A stretch of DNA of 39,682 bases from an uncultured Woeseiaceae bacterium (GTDB taxonomy: Bacteria; Pseudomonadota; Gammaproteobacteria; Steroidobacterales; Woeseiaceae), in contig CALZHX010000222.1 of assembly GCA_945787435.1 (NCBI GenBank), forward strand, positions 1-39,682. The letters are read 5' to 3'. The position numbers and the translations under genes are program-made. This document shows, one piece after another, positions 16,484 through 24,402 of the stretch; position 1 is the first letter of the stretch; each line of letters opens with the position of its first letter. The notes below the pieces were generated by a model. It did not search any database, was not told where the DNA came from, and worked only from the letters and a program-made list of their open reading frames with translations.

Positions 16484-17312
16484 TCTGCATCTGCTTGAGA
16501 ACGGGCGCCGTGTTGGGCCTGACGCCACGCCAGATCTCGAACGACTCGGCCGCCTGCTCGACGAGCATGCCCCAGCCCATGACCGACTTTGACGCACCGT
16601 GCTCGCGCGCCCAGACACTGAATGGGGTTGGATTAAGGCCATACGACAGGTCGTAGCAAAACGTGTCATCAGACACGGCAGCGTCCGGATACGGTGGTGT
16701 TTCGCCACGCACACCGGCTGACGTTGCATTGATGATGAGATCGTACGGCTCCTCGACAGGCACCATGTCGAAGGGACACGCGGAAATAGACCCATGCCTG
16801 TCGAAGTGATCCGCAATGATCTGCGCCTTGTCGAGAGCGCGGTTGGCGATCCGCAAAGAGCGTGGTTGCATCTCGAGCAGCGGGCCCACGATGCCACGGG
16901 TGGCGCCGCCGGCACCGAGAATAAGAATATTGGCGCCTTCGAGCGGGATGCCGAGATTAATGCCCAGGTCCCGCAGGAGTCCGATGCCGTCGGTATTGTC
17001 GCCGTGAATTTCACCGCCACGAAACGAAAGCGTATTGACAGCTCCAGCCGTGCTGGCGCGCTCTGAGATCTGGTCGACGAGCTTCCTGACGGTACTCTTG
17101 TGCGGCACGGTGACGTTGAGCCCCTTGCCGCCGGTGCGTTGGAACTGTCGCACCGCGGTCTCGAGTTTCTCGGGAGAGACCTGTAACAACTCGTATTGCA
17201 TGTCTTGTGCTGTCTGCATGGCAAACAGACGATGGATTACCGGTGACCGGCTGTGCGACACGGGATAGCCCATGACGCCGTAGCGGTCTACCGGTGTTGT
17301 TAAGTCTGTCAT
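16473..17312 (-). CDS. aroE: Shikimate dehydrogenase
   Basis: This NADPH-dependent enzyme reduces 3-dehydroshikimate to shikimate in the pathway to aromatic amino acids and folate. It is 279 residues. Visible are the shikimate-binding SHSRSP at 20-24, the catalytic Lys72 in NVTVPHKSTV, Asp108 in GDNTDG, and the nucleotide-binding GAGGATRG near 134. It overlaps hemB by 4 bp (ATGA), so translation is probably coupled. The 11-bp overlap with gor at the other end is tail to tail. This is an ordinary member of the family; I saw no missing catalytic residue. Confidence 0.96.
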   Translation of the reverse strand: MTDLTTPVDRYGVMGYPVSHSRSPVIHRLFAMQTAQDMQYELLQVSPEKLETAVRQFQRTGGKGLNVTVPHKSTVRKLVDQISERASTAGAVNTLSFRGGEIHGDNTDGIGLLRDLGINLGIPLEGANILILGAGGATRGIVGPLLEMQPRSLRIANRALDKAQIIADHFDRHGSISACPFDMVPVEEPYDLIINATSAGVRGETPPYPDAAVSDDTFCYDLSYGLNPTPFSVWAREHGASKSVMGWGMLVEQAAESFEIWRGVRPNTAPVLKQMQINA

Positions 17313-18316
17313 TCGTTTAGCCAGCGAGCAGCGGCGATCGCATAGTACGAGAGAATCGCGTTTGCGCCGGCGCGCTTGATGGACAACAGTGACTCCAGGG
17401 CGGCTGATCGCTCATCGAGCCAGCCGATTTGCGATGCTGCTTTGATCATCGCGTACTCACCACTGACCTGGTAGGCGAATGTCGGGACGCCATAGGCATC
17501 GTGTACCCGGCGGATGATATCGAGGTAGGGCAGTGCCGGTTTGACCATGACGATGTCGGCGCCTTCCTCGAGATCCAGGCCAACTTCGCGCAATGCCTCG
17601 TCGCTGTTGCCTGGCGCCATCTGGTAGGTCGACTTGTCGCCGCCGCCCAGGTTTGCCGCCGAACCGACCGCGTCGCGAAAGGGCCCGTAAAAGCACGATG
17701 CATATTTCGCCGCATAGGCGAGTATCAAGGTGTGGATGTGGCCATCCGCCTCAAGCGCTGCACGAATCCGGCCAATACGTCCGTCCATCATGTCCGATGG
17801 TGCCACCATGTCGGCGCCGGCCGCGGCGTGGGACACGGCCTGGCGTACAAGCATCGCGACGGTTTCATCGTTGAGCACATATCCCGCGTCATCGATGATG
17901 CCGTCCTGACCGTGGGTCGTGTACGGGTCAAGAGCGACATCGGTAATGACTACAAGGTCCGGAAACCCGGCCTTTATCTTTTGCACCGTCGTTTGCACGA
18001 GGCCGTCGGGATTGGCACATTCGGCGCCATCGAGGCTCTTTCTGTCCGCGCTGATAACCGGAAACAGGGCAACCGCGGATATGCCAAGTGTTACTGCCTC
18101 GGTAATCTCCCTGAGCAGAATGTCTACGCTCTTGCGCTCGATGCCGGGCATAGAAGGTACTGGCTCTACACGATTTTCGCCCTCGAGCACGAATACCGGG
18201 TAGATAAGGTCGCTGGGCCCGAGGCCGGTTTCGGCGACGAGACGGCGCAATGCGGGCGTCCTGCGGCTACGTCGCAGGCGAGTCTGGGGGAATTGGCCGG
18301 GGCTGGATGTACTCAT
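17309..18316 (-). CDS. hemB: Porphobilinogen synthase (delta-aminolevulinic acid dehydratase)
   Basis: This enzyme joins two 5-aminolevulinate molecules into porphobilinogen, an early haem step. It is 335 residues. The two Schiff-base lysines are visible: Lys204 in AAKYASCFYGPFRDA and Lys259 in IVMVKPALPY. The segment DVALDPYTTHGQDG replaces the cysteine-rich zinc motif of the zinc-type enzymes with aspartates. That points to the magnesium- or potassium-dependent type known from Pseudomonas. The start ATG at 18316 gives MSTSSPGQF; no strong ribosome-binding site is seen, and the longer frame upstream is not supported. It is followed immediately by aroE. The gene is divergent from the ECF sigma factor, with 121 bp between. 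Confidence 0.95.
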   Translation of the reverse strand: MSTSSPGQFPQTRLRRSRRTPALRRLVAETGLGPSDLIYPVFVLEGENRVEPVPSMPGIERKSVDILLREITEAVTLGISAVALFPVISADRKSLDGAECANPDGLVQTTVQKIKAGFPDLVVITDVALDPYTTHGQDGIIDDAGYVLNDETVAMLVRQAVSHAAAGADMVAPSDMMDGRIGRIRAALEADGHIHTLILAYAAKYASCFYGPFRDAVGSAANLGGGDKSTYQMAPGNSDEALREVGLDLEEGADIVMVKPALPYLDIIRRVHDAYGVPTFAYQVSGEYAMIKAASQIGWLDERSAALESLLSIKRAGANAILSYYAIAAARWLNE

Positions 18317-18378
18317 GGCTTGACGATATAAACACAATAATTTTTTATTTTCCCTGTATTTAGGTAGGGTTTCCACGC

Positions 18379-18405
18379 CTGATTCACAATTTTCCGCCGA
18401 ATCAG
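18379..18405. promoter_or_regulatory. 7-bp inverted repeat between hemB and the ECF sigma gene
   Basis: The arms ctgattc (18379-18385) and gaatcag (18399-18405) are a perfect inverted repeat with a 13-bp spacer in the divergent intergenic region. It has the size of a dimer-binding operator, and its position could affect either gene. No matching regulator is known from the window. Confidence 0.35.
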
Positions 18406-18437
18406 TAATAAATCCCAAAGGGGTCGGGTCATCTCGT

Positions 18438-18941
18438 ATGCATAGCAGCAAAGCCGCCATATTGCGGCGACAGAGGTTTGATCAGAACGTGGGCGTCCAT
18501 CACCAGGATATGTACCGCTACGCCGCGTGGCTGAGCCGGGACAAGGCAATTGCTGAGGATGTCGTGCAGGAGGCCCTGTTACGGGCCTGGAAGTCGCTCG
18601 ACGCGCTTCGCGATGAGACCTCGGCGAAACAATGGTTGCTAACGATCGTGCGCCGCGAGAATGCCAGGTATTTCGAGCGCAAGCGACTCGAAACGGTCGA
18701 CATCGACAACCTGACGGCCTCACAGGCGGCGTTGCTGGCAGTTGAAGACGACAAAGAGCTCGACGACATGCGACAGGCTATTTACGAGCTCGAAGATGAT
18801 TACCGCGAACCGCTTGTACTGCAGGTCCTGATGGGCTACAGCACGAACGAGATCGCAGAGCAGATGGAACTTAAGCAGGGCGCAGTACTGACACGGCTGC
18901 ACCGGGCGCGAGCCAAACTCGCAGTGAAGATGGAACGATGA
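18438..18941 (+). CDS. RNA polymerase sigma factor, ECF subfamily
   Basis: This sigma factor of 167 residues has the two ECF domains. Region 2 is visible as DMYRYAAWLSRDKAIAEDVV, with VQEALLRAWKSLD following. Region 4 is visible near EPLVLQVLMGYSTNEIAEQM and the helix-turn-helix LKQGAVLTRLHRAR. ECF factors direct polymerase to stress or envelope promoters and are held off by a membrane anti-sigma factor. The next gene overlaps by 4 bp and encodes such a protein. Which stress it answers is unknown. The start at 18438 is the first ATG in frame; no classical ribosome-binding site is seen there, and a downstream start is possible. Confidence 0.92.
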   Translation: MHSSKAAILRRQRFDQNVGVHHQDMYRYAAWLSRDKAIAEDVVQEALLRAWKSLDALRDETSAKQWLLTIVRRENARYFERKRLETVDIDNLTASQAALLAVEDDKELDDMRQAIYELEDDYREPLVLQVLMGYSTNEIAEQMELKQGAVLTRLHRARAKLAVKMER

Positions 18942-19648
18942 CGAATTGCGACCAGTACAGAGAAGCGATTGCAGCGGACCCGTCATTTGACGGCGCCGCC
19001 GGGCATCTGAGCGAATGCTCGGCCTGCCAGGCGTATCGCAAAGAAATGCTGGCCCTCAACCAGACGATTAGCCGTGCGCTTGCACTTGAAGTACCGCAGC
19101 TCGATGTTCCTGAGTTGCCCGCGATCGAGACAGATAACATTGTGGCATTGCCGACTCGAAAGTGGGCGTCGCCGACCTGGATGGCCATAGCTGCCACGGT
19201 GGTTCTCGCTGCATTCGTCGGGTTTCGCATGGTCGGCAGTGGCGTTGAGTACGCGACGCTCGGCGATGAGTTGCTGGCGCATATCGACCACGAACCTGCA
19301 TCCCTTGCGGTTACCAGCGTTGCCGTAAGCGATGCGCGCCTGACATCCGTCGTGCCGGCCGACATCGCCCGTCTCGACCACAGCTCTGGCCTGATTACTT
19401 ACGCGCAGAGCTGCGTCATCAGAGGGCATTCTGTGCCGCACCTGGTCATCCAGGGTGAGCATGGCCCGGTCACCATTTTGCTGATGCCTGAGGAAATGGT
19501 GTCGGCCCCGCAGACCGTCACGGGCGAGAGCGTCAACGGCGTCATATTGCCAGTGGGCAATGGTAGCATCGCTATTTTTGGTGGGCGCGAAGAGTCACTC
19601 GATCGAATTGAGAAAAAGGTTCTGGAATCTGTGACGTGGAGCACCTAG
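18938..19648 (+). CDS. Membrane anti-sigma factor, DUF3379-like
   Basis: This 236-residue protein is the probable anti-sigma partner of the preceding ECF factor. The N-terminal part holds a zinc-anti-sigma motif, H23-x3-C27-x2-C30, in the segment GHLSECSACQAYRKEM. One transmembrane helix follows at about 79-98 (PTWMAIAATVVLAAFVGFRM). The rest is periplasmic, with a domain that resembles DUF3379 and reads like a sensor surface. In the known logic, the cytoplasmic zinc region sequesters the sigma factor until a signal reaches the periplasmic part. The genes overlap by 4 bp, which fits that pairing. The signal is not visible in the sequence. Confidence 0.85.
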   Translation: MTNCDQYREAIAADPSFDGAAGHLSECSACQAYRKEMLALNQTISRALALEVPQLDVPELPAIETDNIVALPTRKWASPTWMAIAATVVLAAFVGFRMVGSGVEYATLGDELLAHIDHEPASLAVTSVAVSDARLTSVVPADIARLDHSSGLITYAQSCVIRGHSVPHLVIQGEHGPVTILLMPEEMVSAPQTVTGESVNGVILPVGNGSIAIFGGREESLDRIEKKVLESVTWST

Positions 19649-19653
19649 TGCTC
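19639..19653. repeat. Small hairpin across the anti-sigma stop codon
   Basis: A perfect 6-bp inverted repeat (gagcac and gtgctc, with a 3-base loop) spans the end of the anti-sigma gene. No T run follows. It may shape the mRNA end or processing before the HvfA-like gene, 62 bp downstream, but could be chance. Confidence 0.35.
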
Positions 19654-19710
19654 TCGTTACCGATGCATGTGCCCAGCCTGGGCAATAACCCTGAGTAGGA
19701 GAGAGAGAAA

Positions 19711-20073
19711 ATGTCTGAGAAGAAAATTGCGAAACCCATAGCCTTAGCTGTGGGCACGGCGTTGGCCGGATCGTTCGCACTGTCGAGCAGCATTGCCAGC
19801 GCCGATACCGTTGAAAGCCCGTTCGCACTGTCGACACTGACGGCTGGCTACATGCTGGGCGCCGGCGAAGGTGGCTGTGGCGGCGATAAGGAAGGTAAGG
19901 AAGGTAAGGAAGAAACCGAAGGCGCTTGCGGCGAAGGCAGTTGCGGTGGCGATAAGGAAGGCGAAGCCGAAGATAAGGAAGGTGAAGGTTCCTGCGGCGC
20001 TGACAAGGATGCAGAAGCGTCCTGCGGTGGTGACAAGGATGCAGAAGCTTCCTGTGGTGGTGACAAAGGGTAA
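19711..20073 (+). CDS. HvfA-like cysteine-rich secreted precursor peptide (putative RiPP)
   Basis: This 120-residue protein has a signal peptide (MSEKKIAKPIALAVGTALAG, cut probably after SIASA near 31), then the stretch ESPFALSTLTAGYMLG, then a low-complexity tail rich in Gly, Glu, Asp and Lys. The tail has six cysteines (56, 73, 78, 95, 105, 115), all in CG contexts such as SCGGDK. A PFAL..L..GYML leader, then repeats of type EGxCG, is the plan of HvfA-family precursors. In those, MNIO (DUF692) enzymes with DUF2063 partners modify the cysteines to make copper- or metal-binding peptides. That chemistry is known for relatives, not shown here. No maturation gene adjoins it. A strong ribosome-binding site (AGGAGAGAGAG) precedes the ATG, and a terminator follows. 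Confidence 0.82.
   Translation: MSEKKIAKPIALAVGTALAGSFALSSSIASADTVESPFALSTLTAGYMLGAGEGGCGGDKEGKEGKEETEGACGEGSCGGDKEGEAEDKEGEGSCGADKDAEASCGGDKDAEASCGGDKG
20002..20061 (+). repeat. Two-unit 30-bp tandem repeat in the HvfA-like gene
   Basis: Two consecutive 30-bp units (20002-20031, 20032-20061) each encode DKDAEASCGG. They differ at only two bases, both silent (gcg/gct and tgc/tgt), which suggests recent duplication under protein-level selection. Confidence 0.85.
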
Positions 20074-20102
20074 TTAGTCTCTTTCTACACACTTTGCAGA
20101 TT

Positions 20103-20129
20103 AAGCCCGCGCCTTGCGCGGGCTTTTTT
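20103..20129 (+). terminator. Intrinsic terminator after the HvfA-like gene
   Basis: A 9-bp GC-rich stem (20104-20112 with 20116-20124), flanked by one more A-T pair, is followed at once by six T residues. This is a strong rho-independent terminator that closes the sigma-anti-sigma-HvfA unit and lies just ahead of tag. Confidence 0.92.
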
Positions 20130-20146
20130 GTGATTTACTTACGCCT

Positions 20147-20737
20147 ATGGCAAAACCTGTGACACGCTGCAAGTGGGCCGAAGGCGTCAGCCTCGACTAT
20201 ATCGAGTATCACGATACGGAGTGGGGCGTTCCTGCCCATGACGACCGTGTACAGTTCGAATTTCTGCTCCTCGAGGGTGCACAGGCGGGTCTCAGCTGGT
20301 CGACGATACTCAACAAGCGTGAAGGCTACCGCAAGGCGTTCGCCGATTTTGACCCGGTAAAGGTCGCCCGCTTTACCGACAAGCGCGTCGAAAAATTGTT
20401 GCTGAATCCAGGCATCGTGCGCAATCGCCTCAAGGTGAACTCCGCCGTAACAAATGCGAAAGCGTTTCTTGCCGTGCAAAAGGAGTTTGGCAGTTTCAGC
20501 AAATACATCTGGGAATTTGTGAGCGGCAAGCCCATCCAGAACCGCTTCAAGAAAGACGCCGACATACCAGCCACGTCGGCGGAGTCCGACGCGCTCAGCA
20601 AGGACCTGAAGAAACGTGGTTTCAAGTTTGTTGGCAGCACGATCATCTACGCCCACATGCAGGCGACCGGCCTCGTTAACGATCACGTCGTCGGGTGCTT
20701 TCGCCATAAGCCCTGCCAGCAACTTGCAAAAAACTGA
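20147..20737 (+). CDS. tag: DNA-3-methyladenine glycosylase I
   Basis: This enzyme removes 3-methyladenine from alkylated DNA and begins base-excision repair. It is 196 residues, normal for Tag. The zinc-binding set is visible: Cys8 in TRCKW, His22 in IEYHDTEWG, and His180 and Cys184 in NDHVVGCF. The catalytic-pocket region LLEGAQAGLSWSTIL is also intact. The start is ATG at 20147. Longer frames would begin inside the terminator hairpin and are rejected. No ribosome-binding site is visible, and the start is only about 18 bp after the terminator T run, so transcription must begin very close to, or within, that region. Confidence 0.95.
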   Translation: MAKPVTRCKWAEGVSLDYIEYHDTEWGVPAHDDRVQFEFLLLEGAQAGLSWSTILNKREGYRKAFADFDPVKVARFTDKRVEKLLLNPGIVRNRLKVNSAVTNAKAFLAVQKEFGSFSKYIWEFVSGKPIQNRFKKDADIPATSAESDALSKDLKKRGFKFVGSTIIYAHMQATGLVNDHVVGCFRHKPCQQLAKN

Positions 20738-20792
20738 ACGCCGGCGGATTATCGACAGATCCCGCTAACAAGCCAAAGATCAGAGGCCCTCT

Positions 20793-21233
20793 ATGTCAGA
20801 CATTGTCCTGAACGGCAAGCCAACGACGACCTTCTGGATCGTCGGCGGTGCCGCACTTGTTTGGAACCTGTTCGGCCTGGTGTTCTACATCGGTCATGTA
20901 ACGATCTCACCCGAAGCCCTGGCAGCGATGCCGCAGTTACAGCAGGACTTCTTCGCCGGGACACCAACCTGGGCGACAGCTGCGTTTGCGCTGGGCGTTA
21001 ATGCAGGGGTTCTTGGTAGCCTGTTCCTGCTCTTGCGAAAGGCCTGGGCCGTACCAATGTTCGTACTGTCCCTGGTGTCCGTGATCGTTCAGGACATTGA
21101 TGCCTTCGTACTTCGCGACGGCTTCAGCGTTGTTGGTATCAACGGCATCATAATTCCATCGATGGTCGTCGTGATTGCAATCGCCTTGCTGTTCTATGCT
21201 CGCGATACCAAAGAAAAAGGCTGGCTGGCCTAA
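20793..21233 (+). CDS. Small integral membrane protein
   Basis: This 146-residue protein has about four membrane helices: FWIVGGAALVWNLFGLVFYI, WATAAFALGVNAGVLGSLFLLL, AVPMFVLSLVSVIVQDIDAFVL, and a last hydrophobic helix (GIIIPSMVVVIAIALLFYA) before a basic tail. An AGAGG ribosome-binding site precedes the ATG. The family looks like one of the small four-helix proteins widely seen in marine gammaproteobacteria, sometimes named sugar transporter-like, without evidence. Function is not known. It is downstream of tag on the same strand, separated by 55 bp. Its end overlaps the subtilase gene by 4 bp. Confidence 0.65.
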   Translation: MSDIVLNGKPTTTFWIVGGAALVWNLFGLVFYIGHVTISPEALAAMPQLQQDFFAGTPTWATAAFALGVNAGVLGSLFLLLRKAWAVPMFVLSLVSVIVQDIDAFVLRDGFSVVGINGIIIPSMVVVIAIALLFYARDTKEKGWLA

Positions 21234-24200
21234 TTACCGATCCGGATCACGGTGATCGCGGACAGCCCGGTCGGTGTGTTGTGGCCGATGCCGCCAAGGT
21301 AGATCGTGTCGGGTTGCAGCCCTGTCCAGTTCACTGTGACGGTATCCGATGTACCCGCGTTGACGAACGCCGGCCCGGAGGCCGTCATGTTGCCCTGGTC
21401 ATCGATCAGGCCGAAAGACCAGGCGAGCAATTGGTAGTTCGCACCAGGTCCACCCGAGATATTATCTGTCGCGAAGCCGTGCACGAGCGCGGCGTAACGG
21501 CCGCCGGTCGGCAACAGAAAGCTCACTTCTTCGTTTGATGTTGGCTCGCCGCTCTCACCAATACGGAAGCAGTTGACGTTATCGGGGCAGTGGTAGATGT
21601 ACAGGTCGAGATCGTCGTCGCCGTCAGTCAGGGTGTCGAACAAGGAGAATCGCAGATAGGCCTCGTCCACAGGCACATCGATAAGGTGTGCTGTGACACC
21701 GTTTGTCGTACGGAATGAAAACGTCTTGGTCGGATCGTCGTCGACGAAGCCATTGATCACCAGCGGCAGGCGCAGGCCGTGCACACTTGGCGTGTAGGCG
21801 CCGGTAAATCCAAACTCCACCGGGAACGCCAGCGATCCATCGGCCCCGAAGTCTGTAACCTGCGCGGGCGCCGTTATCGTAATAGGACGCACAGCAAGTG
21901 CGCTGTATACAGAGTGATCAGCATTCTCCCAGGTCAACGAACCGAAGCGCCATGAATCAAGTGGCCCGGACTGCATGCTGAACGTCACGTCAAAGGTCGC
22001 AGAAGCGCCAGGCTGCAGCGTCAGGGTCTGTGGCGCGACCGATACGCTGACGCCTGCCGGCGAAACGACATTCGCCATGAACGTCTCTGCCTCATCACTT
22101 ACGTTCGTAACACGGCGTGTGACCACGCGTTCATTGGCGAGTCGCCCAACGGCGATCGACGGTTGGTTGAGGTCAGCACCGGCGAAAGACAGTCCTGCAA
22201 CAGCAAGTTCATCACAACGCTCTTCCGATACGGCAGGCGATCCGGTGCCACAGGCGAAGGCGTCGAACTCGTCGTCAGTGACGTCATAAACCAGGCCCGG
22301 GTCGACAGCGTCATTGGGCACGATGTGTCCTGCGCCGAAGTCGAATGGCAGAGCCGGCGTTTCAATATCACCGGCCGTCACAGACTGACGGGCCGTCGTC
22401 ATGAGCGCCGACTTGATCGCAGCAGGACTCCAGTCCGGATGTGCCTCCAATAACAACGCAGCCACACCGGCAACATGCGGCGTGGACATAGACGTGCCGG
22501 ACAGATACGCGAAATTCTCGCCAGACATGGCGTTCGCGGCATCCGGCGTAAAGCCGGCAAGAATGTTGATGCCAGGCGCCGTGACGTCGGGTTTGAGGAT
22601 ATCTGCGGCCGGACCGGGACCGCGCGACGAGAACGAGCCCATCTTGTTGCCGGTCTCTACCTCCGTGATAAACAACTGCTTGTCGAGCAGGACGGTGACG
22701 ATCTCGCCGGCATCAATTTCGGCGAGAATCAGGTTGCCGTCGGCCTGCCCGATCATTACGGCGGGGATTTCCGAGAGACCCGGTGTGCCGTTCATCACGA
22801 TCGGATCGCCGGCGATGTTGTAGACGAGTGCTGCGATGGCACCGGCGTCGTCCGCGTGTGCAACTTTGAGATCGAAGCCGCAGCCACCCCGTTGAATCAG
22901 TGCGATCTTTCCAGAGACGTCGGACCCGTTCGTCAGTGGCTCACAGGCATCGCTGGTGGTTCCCGGTCCACCATCGTCAAGCGTCTCGTCGCCGTCATCG
23001 ACCAGTACGAGGTCACCGTCAATGGGCCCGACCTCAAGCAGTGTCGGCGTGAAATTGGCCTCCTTGACAGCGTACTTTCCGGAGAGTGAAAGAGGCAGCT
23101 CGATCTCAAGCGCTTCAATCGAGGTCTCGCCATCGCGACTCGATGCCGCCGCGGTGATCACCCAGGGGCTACCGGCGGGTGAGCCAATCGTTCCGAGATT
23201 CGGGCCTTCATTGCCCGCGGCGGCAACAGCAATAACACCGGCTTTCGTGGCGGACATCAGCGCCAGATCGTCGGGTGCCACCAAGCTCAGCAACGAGCTG
23301 CCAACCGAGTAGTTGATAATGTCGACGCCGTCGGCAACAGCAGCATCAATCGCATTGGCAAGGTCGGAAGTGTTACAGCTTGCACGCTGATCGCCCGGGC
23401 GCAACCAGCACGCCTTGTAAACCGCAATCCGCGCGCGCGGCGCCATTCCTTCGACGCGATCGACGAACGATCCAAAGATTGACGCTTTGACACGATTGCC
23501 GGCTGCGGTAGTCGCCGTATGTGTGCCATGGCCGTCAACATCGCGTGCCGAGCGAATTTCGCCCTCGTCGATCGGACCCGAGGCATCTGCACCGGCTACG
23601 AAATAGCGCGCACCGATAAGTTTGTTGTTACAGGCCGTGTCTTCAAATTCTTCTCCGGCCATGCAGGCGCCGTTCCAGTCGACCGGTGGCTCAAAAACCA
23701 GCGTATCTTCGCGCTTCTTGAAGCGCCTGCAGAGCCAGCGGCCGAGCAAGGTGTTTTCGGACCAGTCGCCCTGGCACTGGATCGGCCGGTCCGCCTCCCG
23801 GGTGTCCTCGAGCGCCGGATGTTCTGGAGCGATGCCGCTGTCGATGACGCCAATAATAATGTCTTCACCGTCGAAGCCAGGCGTGCCGCGCAGTCCTTTG
23901 TCGCGGTCAAAAAGCTCAAGAAAATCAAGACTATAGTTGGTCGCAAGAGGACGGATTTCGTCTTCCCAGACGTGCAGCACCTCGGGCAGGCTCGCAAGCT
24001 TGTGCGCCTGTGCGGGATGCATCCTGGCTGCGAAACCGTTCAGACCGAAGCGAAAGCTGTAAATGAGCTCGGTGCCTGAGTCCGCGCGCGCGATGACCTT
24101 TTCCTGGGCCTCCGAGAGGCGTGCCGTATAACGCTGGATAACGGGGTTTGCCCTGTTGAAGCGCACGCGCGACACGGCCTTTGCTCCTGGCTTAGCCGCC

Positions 24201-24400
24201 GCCGTGAGTAGTGACGCGTGATAGTCGGCAGCAGACGGCATCGCCAACTGCACGATGTAGACCTTGCGTGAGCTCGGCTCTTCCGAGCCGGCGAGACGAA
24301 TTGCGCCAAGGCTGCCCGCATCGCGAAGCTCCGACTCATTCTGAGCGGATACACCGAGAGGTATCAGCAACATGAACAACAAGATGCGACGTAAGGACAT
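21230..24400 (-). CDS. Secreted subtilisin-like serine peptidase (S8) with PA domain
   Basis: This 1056-residue secreted protease starts with a signal peptide (MSLRRILLFMLLIPLGVSAQ). An I9-type propeptide spans about 45-150. The catalytic triad is Asp187 in GVIDSGIAPEHP, His291 in VDGHGTHTA and Ser637 in SGTSMSTPHVAGVAALL, with an oxyanion Asn397 in AAAGNEGP. A PA insert domain lies at about 432-562, recognisable by SGKIALIQRGGCGFDLKV and ALVYN. A Fn3-like region follows the catalytic domain (GRLANERVVTRRVTNVS), and more beta-rich C-terminal regions follow. This order matches plant and bacterial PA-subtilases. It would degrade external or periplasmic protein. The start is 2 bp downstream of the stop of the AhpD-like gene, so the pair is probably one transcript. 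Confidence 0.92.
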   Translation of the reverse strand: MSLRRILLFMLLIPLGVSAQNESELRDAGSLGAIRLAGSEEPSSRKVYIVQLAMPSAADYHASLLTAAAKPGAKAVSRVRFNRANPVIQRYTARLSEAQEKVIARADSGTELIYSFRFGLNGFAARMHPAQAHKLASLPEVLHVWEDEIRPLATNYSLDFLELFDRDKGLRGTPGFDGEDIIIGVIDSGIAPEHPALEDTREADRPIQCQGDWSENTLLGRWLCRRFKKREDTLVFEPPVDWNGACMAGEEFEDTACNNKLIGARYFVAGADASGPIDEGEIRSARDVDGHGTHTATTAAGNRVKASIFGSFVDRVEGMAPRARIAVYKACWLRPGDQRASCNTSDLANAIDAAVADGVDIINYSVGSSLLSLVAPDDLALMSATKAGVIAVAAAGNEGPNLGTIGSPAGSPWVITAAASSRDGETSIEALEIELPLSLSGKYAVKEANFTPTLLEVGPIDGDLVLVDDGDETLDDGGPGTTSDACEPLTNGSDVSGKIALIQRGGCGFDLKVAHADDAGAIAALVYNIAGDPIVMNGTPGLSEIPAVMIGQADGNLILAEIDAGEIVTVLLDKQLFITEVETGNKMGSFSSRGPGPAADILKPDVTAPGINILAGFTPDAANAMSGENFAYLSGTSMSTPHVAGVAALLLEAHPDWSPAAIKSALMTTARQSVTAGDIETPALPFDFGAGHIVPNDAVDPGLVYDVTDDEFDAFACGTGSPAVSEERCDELAVAGLSFAGADLNQPSIAVGRLANERVVTRRVTNVSDEAETFMANVVSPAGVSVSVAPQTLTLQPGASATFDVTFSMQSGPLDSWRFGSLTWENADHSVYSALAVRPITITAPAQVTDFGADGSLAFPVEFGFTGAYTPSVHGLRLPLVINGFVDDDPTKTFSFRTTNGVTAHLIDVPVDEAYLRFSLFDTLTDGDDDLDLYIYHCPDNVNCFRIGESGEPTSNEEVSFLLPTGGRYAALVHGFATDNISGGPGANYQLLAWSFGLIDDQGNMTASGPAFVNAGTSDTVTVNWTGLQPDTIYLGGIGHNTPTGLSAITVIRIGN

Positions 24401-24402
24401 GG

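Noticed and set aside
18317..19710. Shared ECF-type promoter ahead of the sigma gene and the HvfA-like gene
   Set aside because: The two upstream regions share only a short TCTCGT...ATGCAT likeness and no matching GGAAC-type -35 at proper spacing, so no common motif can be claimed by eye.
19595..20092. A 165-residue frame on the minus strand opposite the HvfA-like gene
   Set aside because: It is the reverse of a low-complexity repeat and gives an Arg/Leu/His-rich sequence with no recognisable start or domain.
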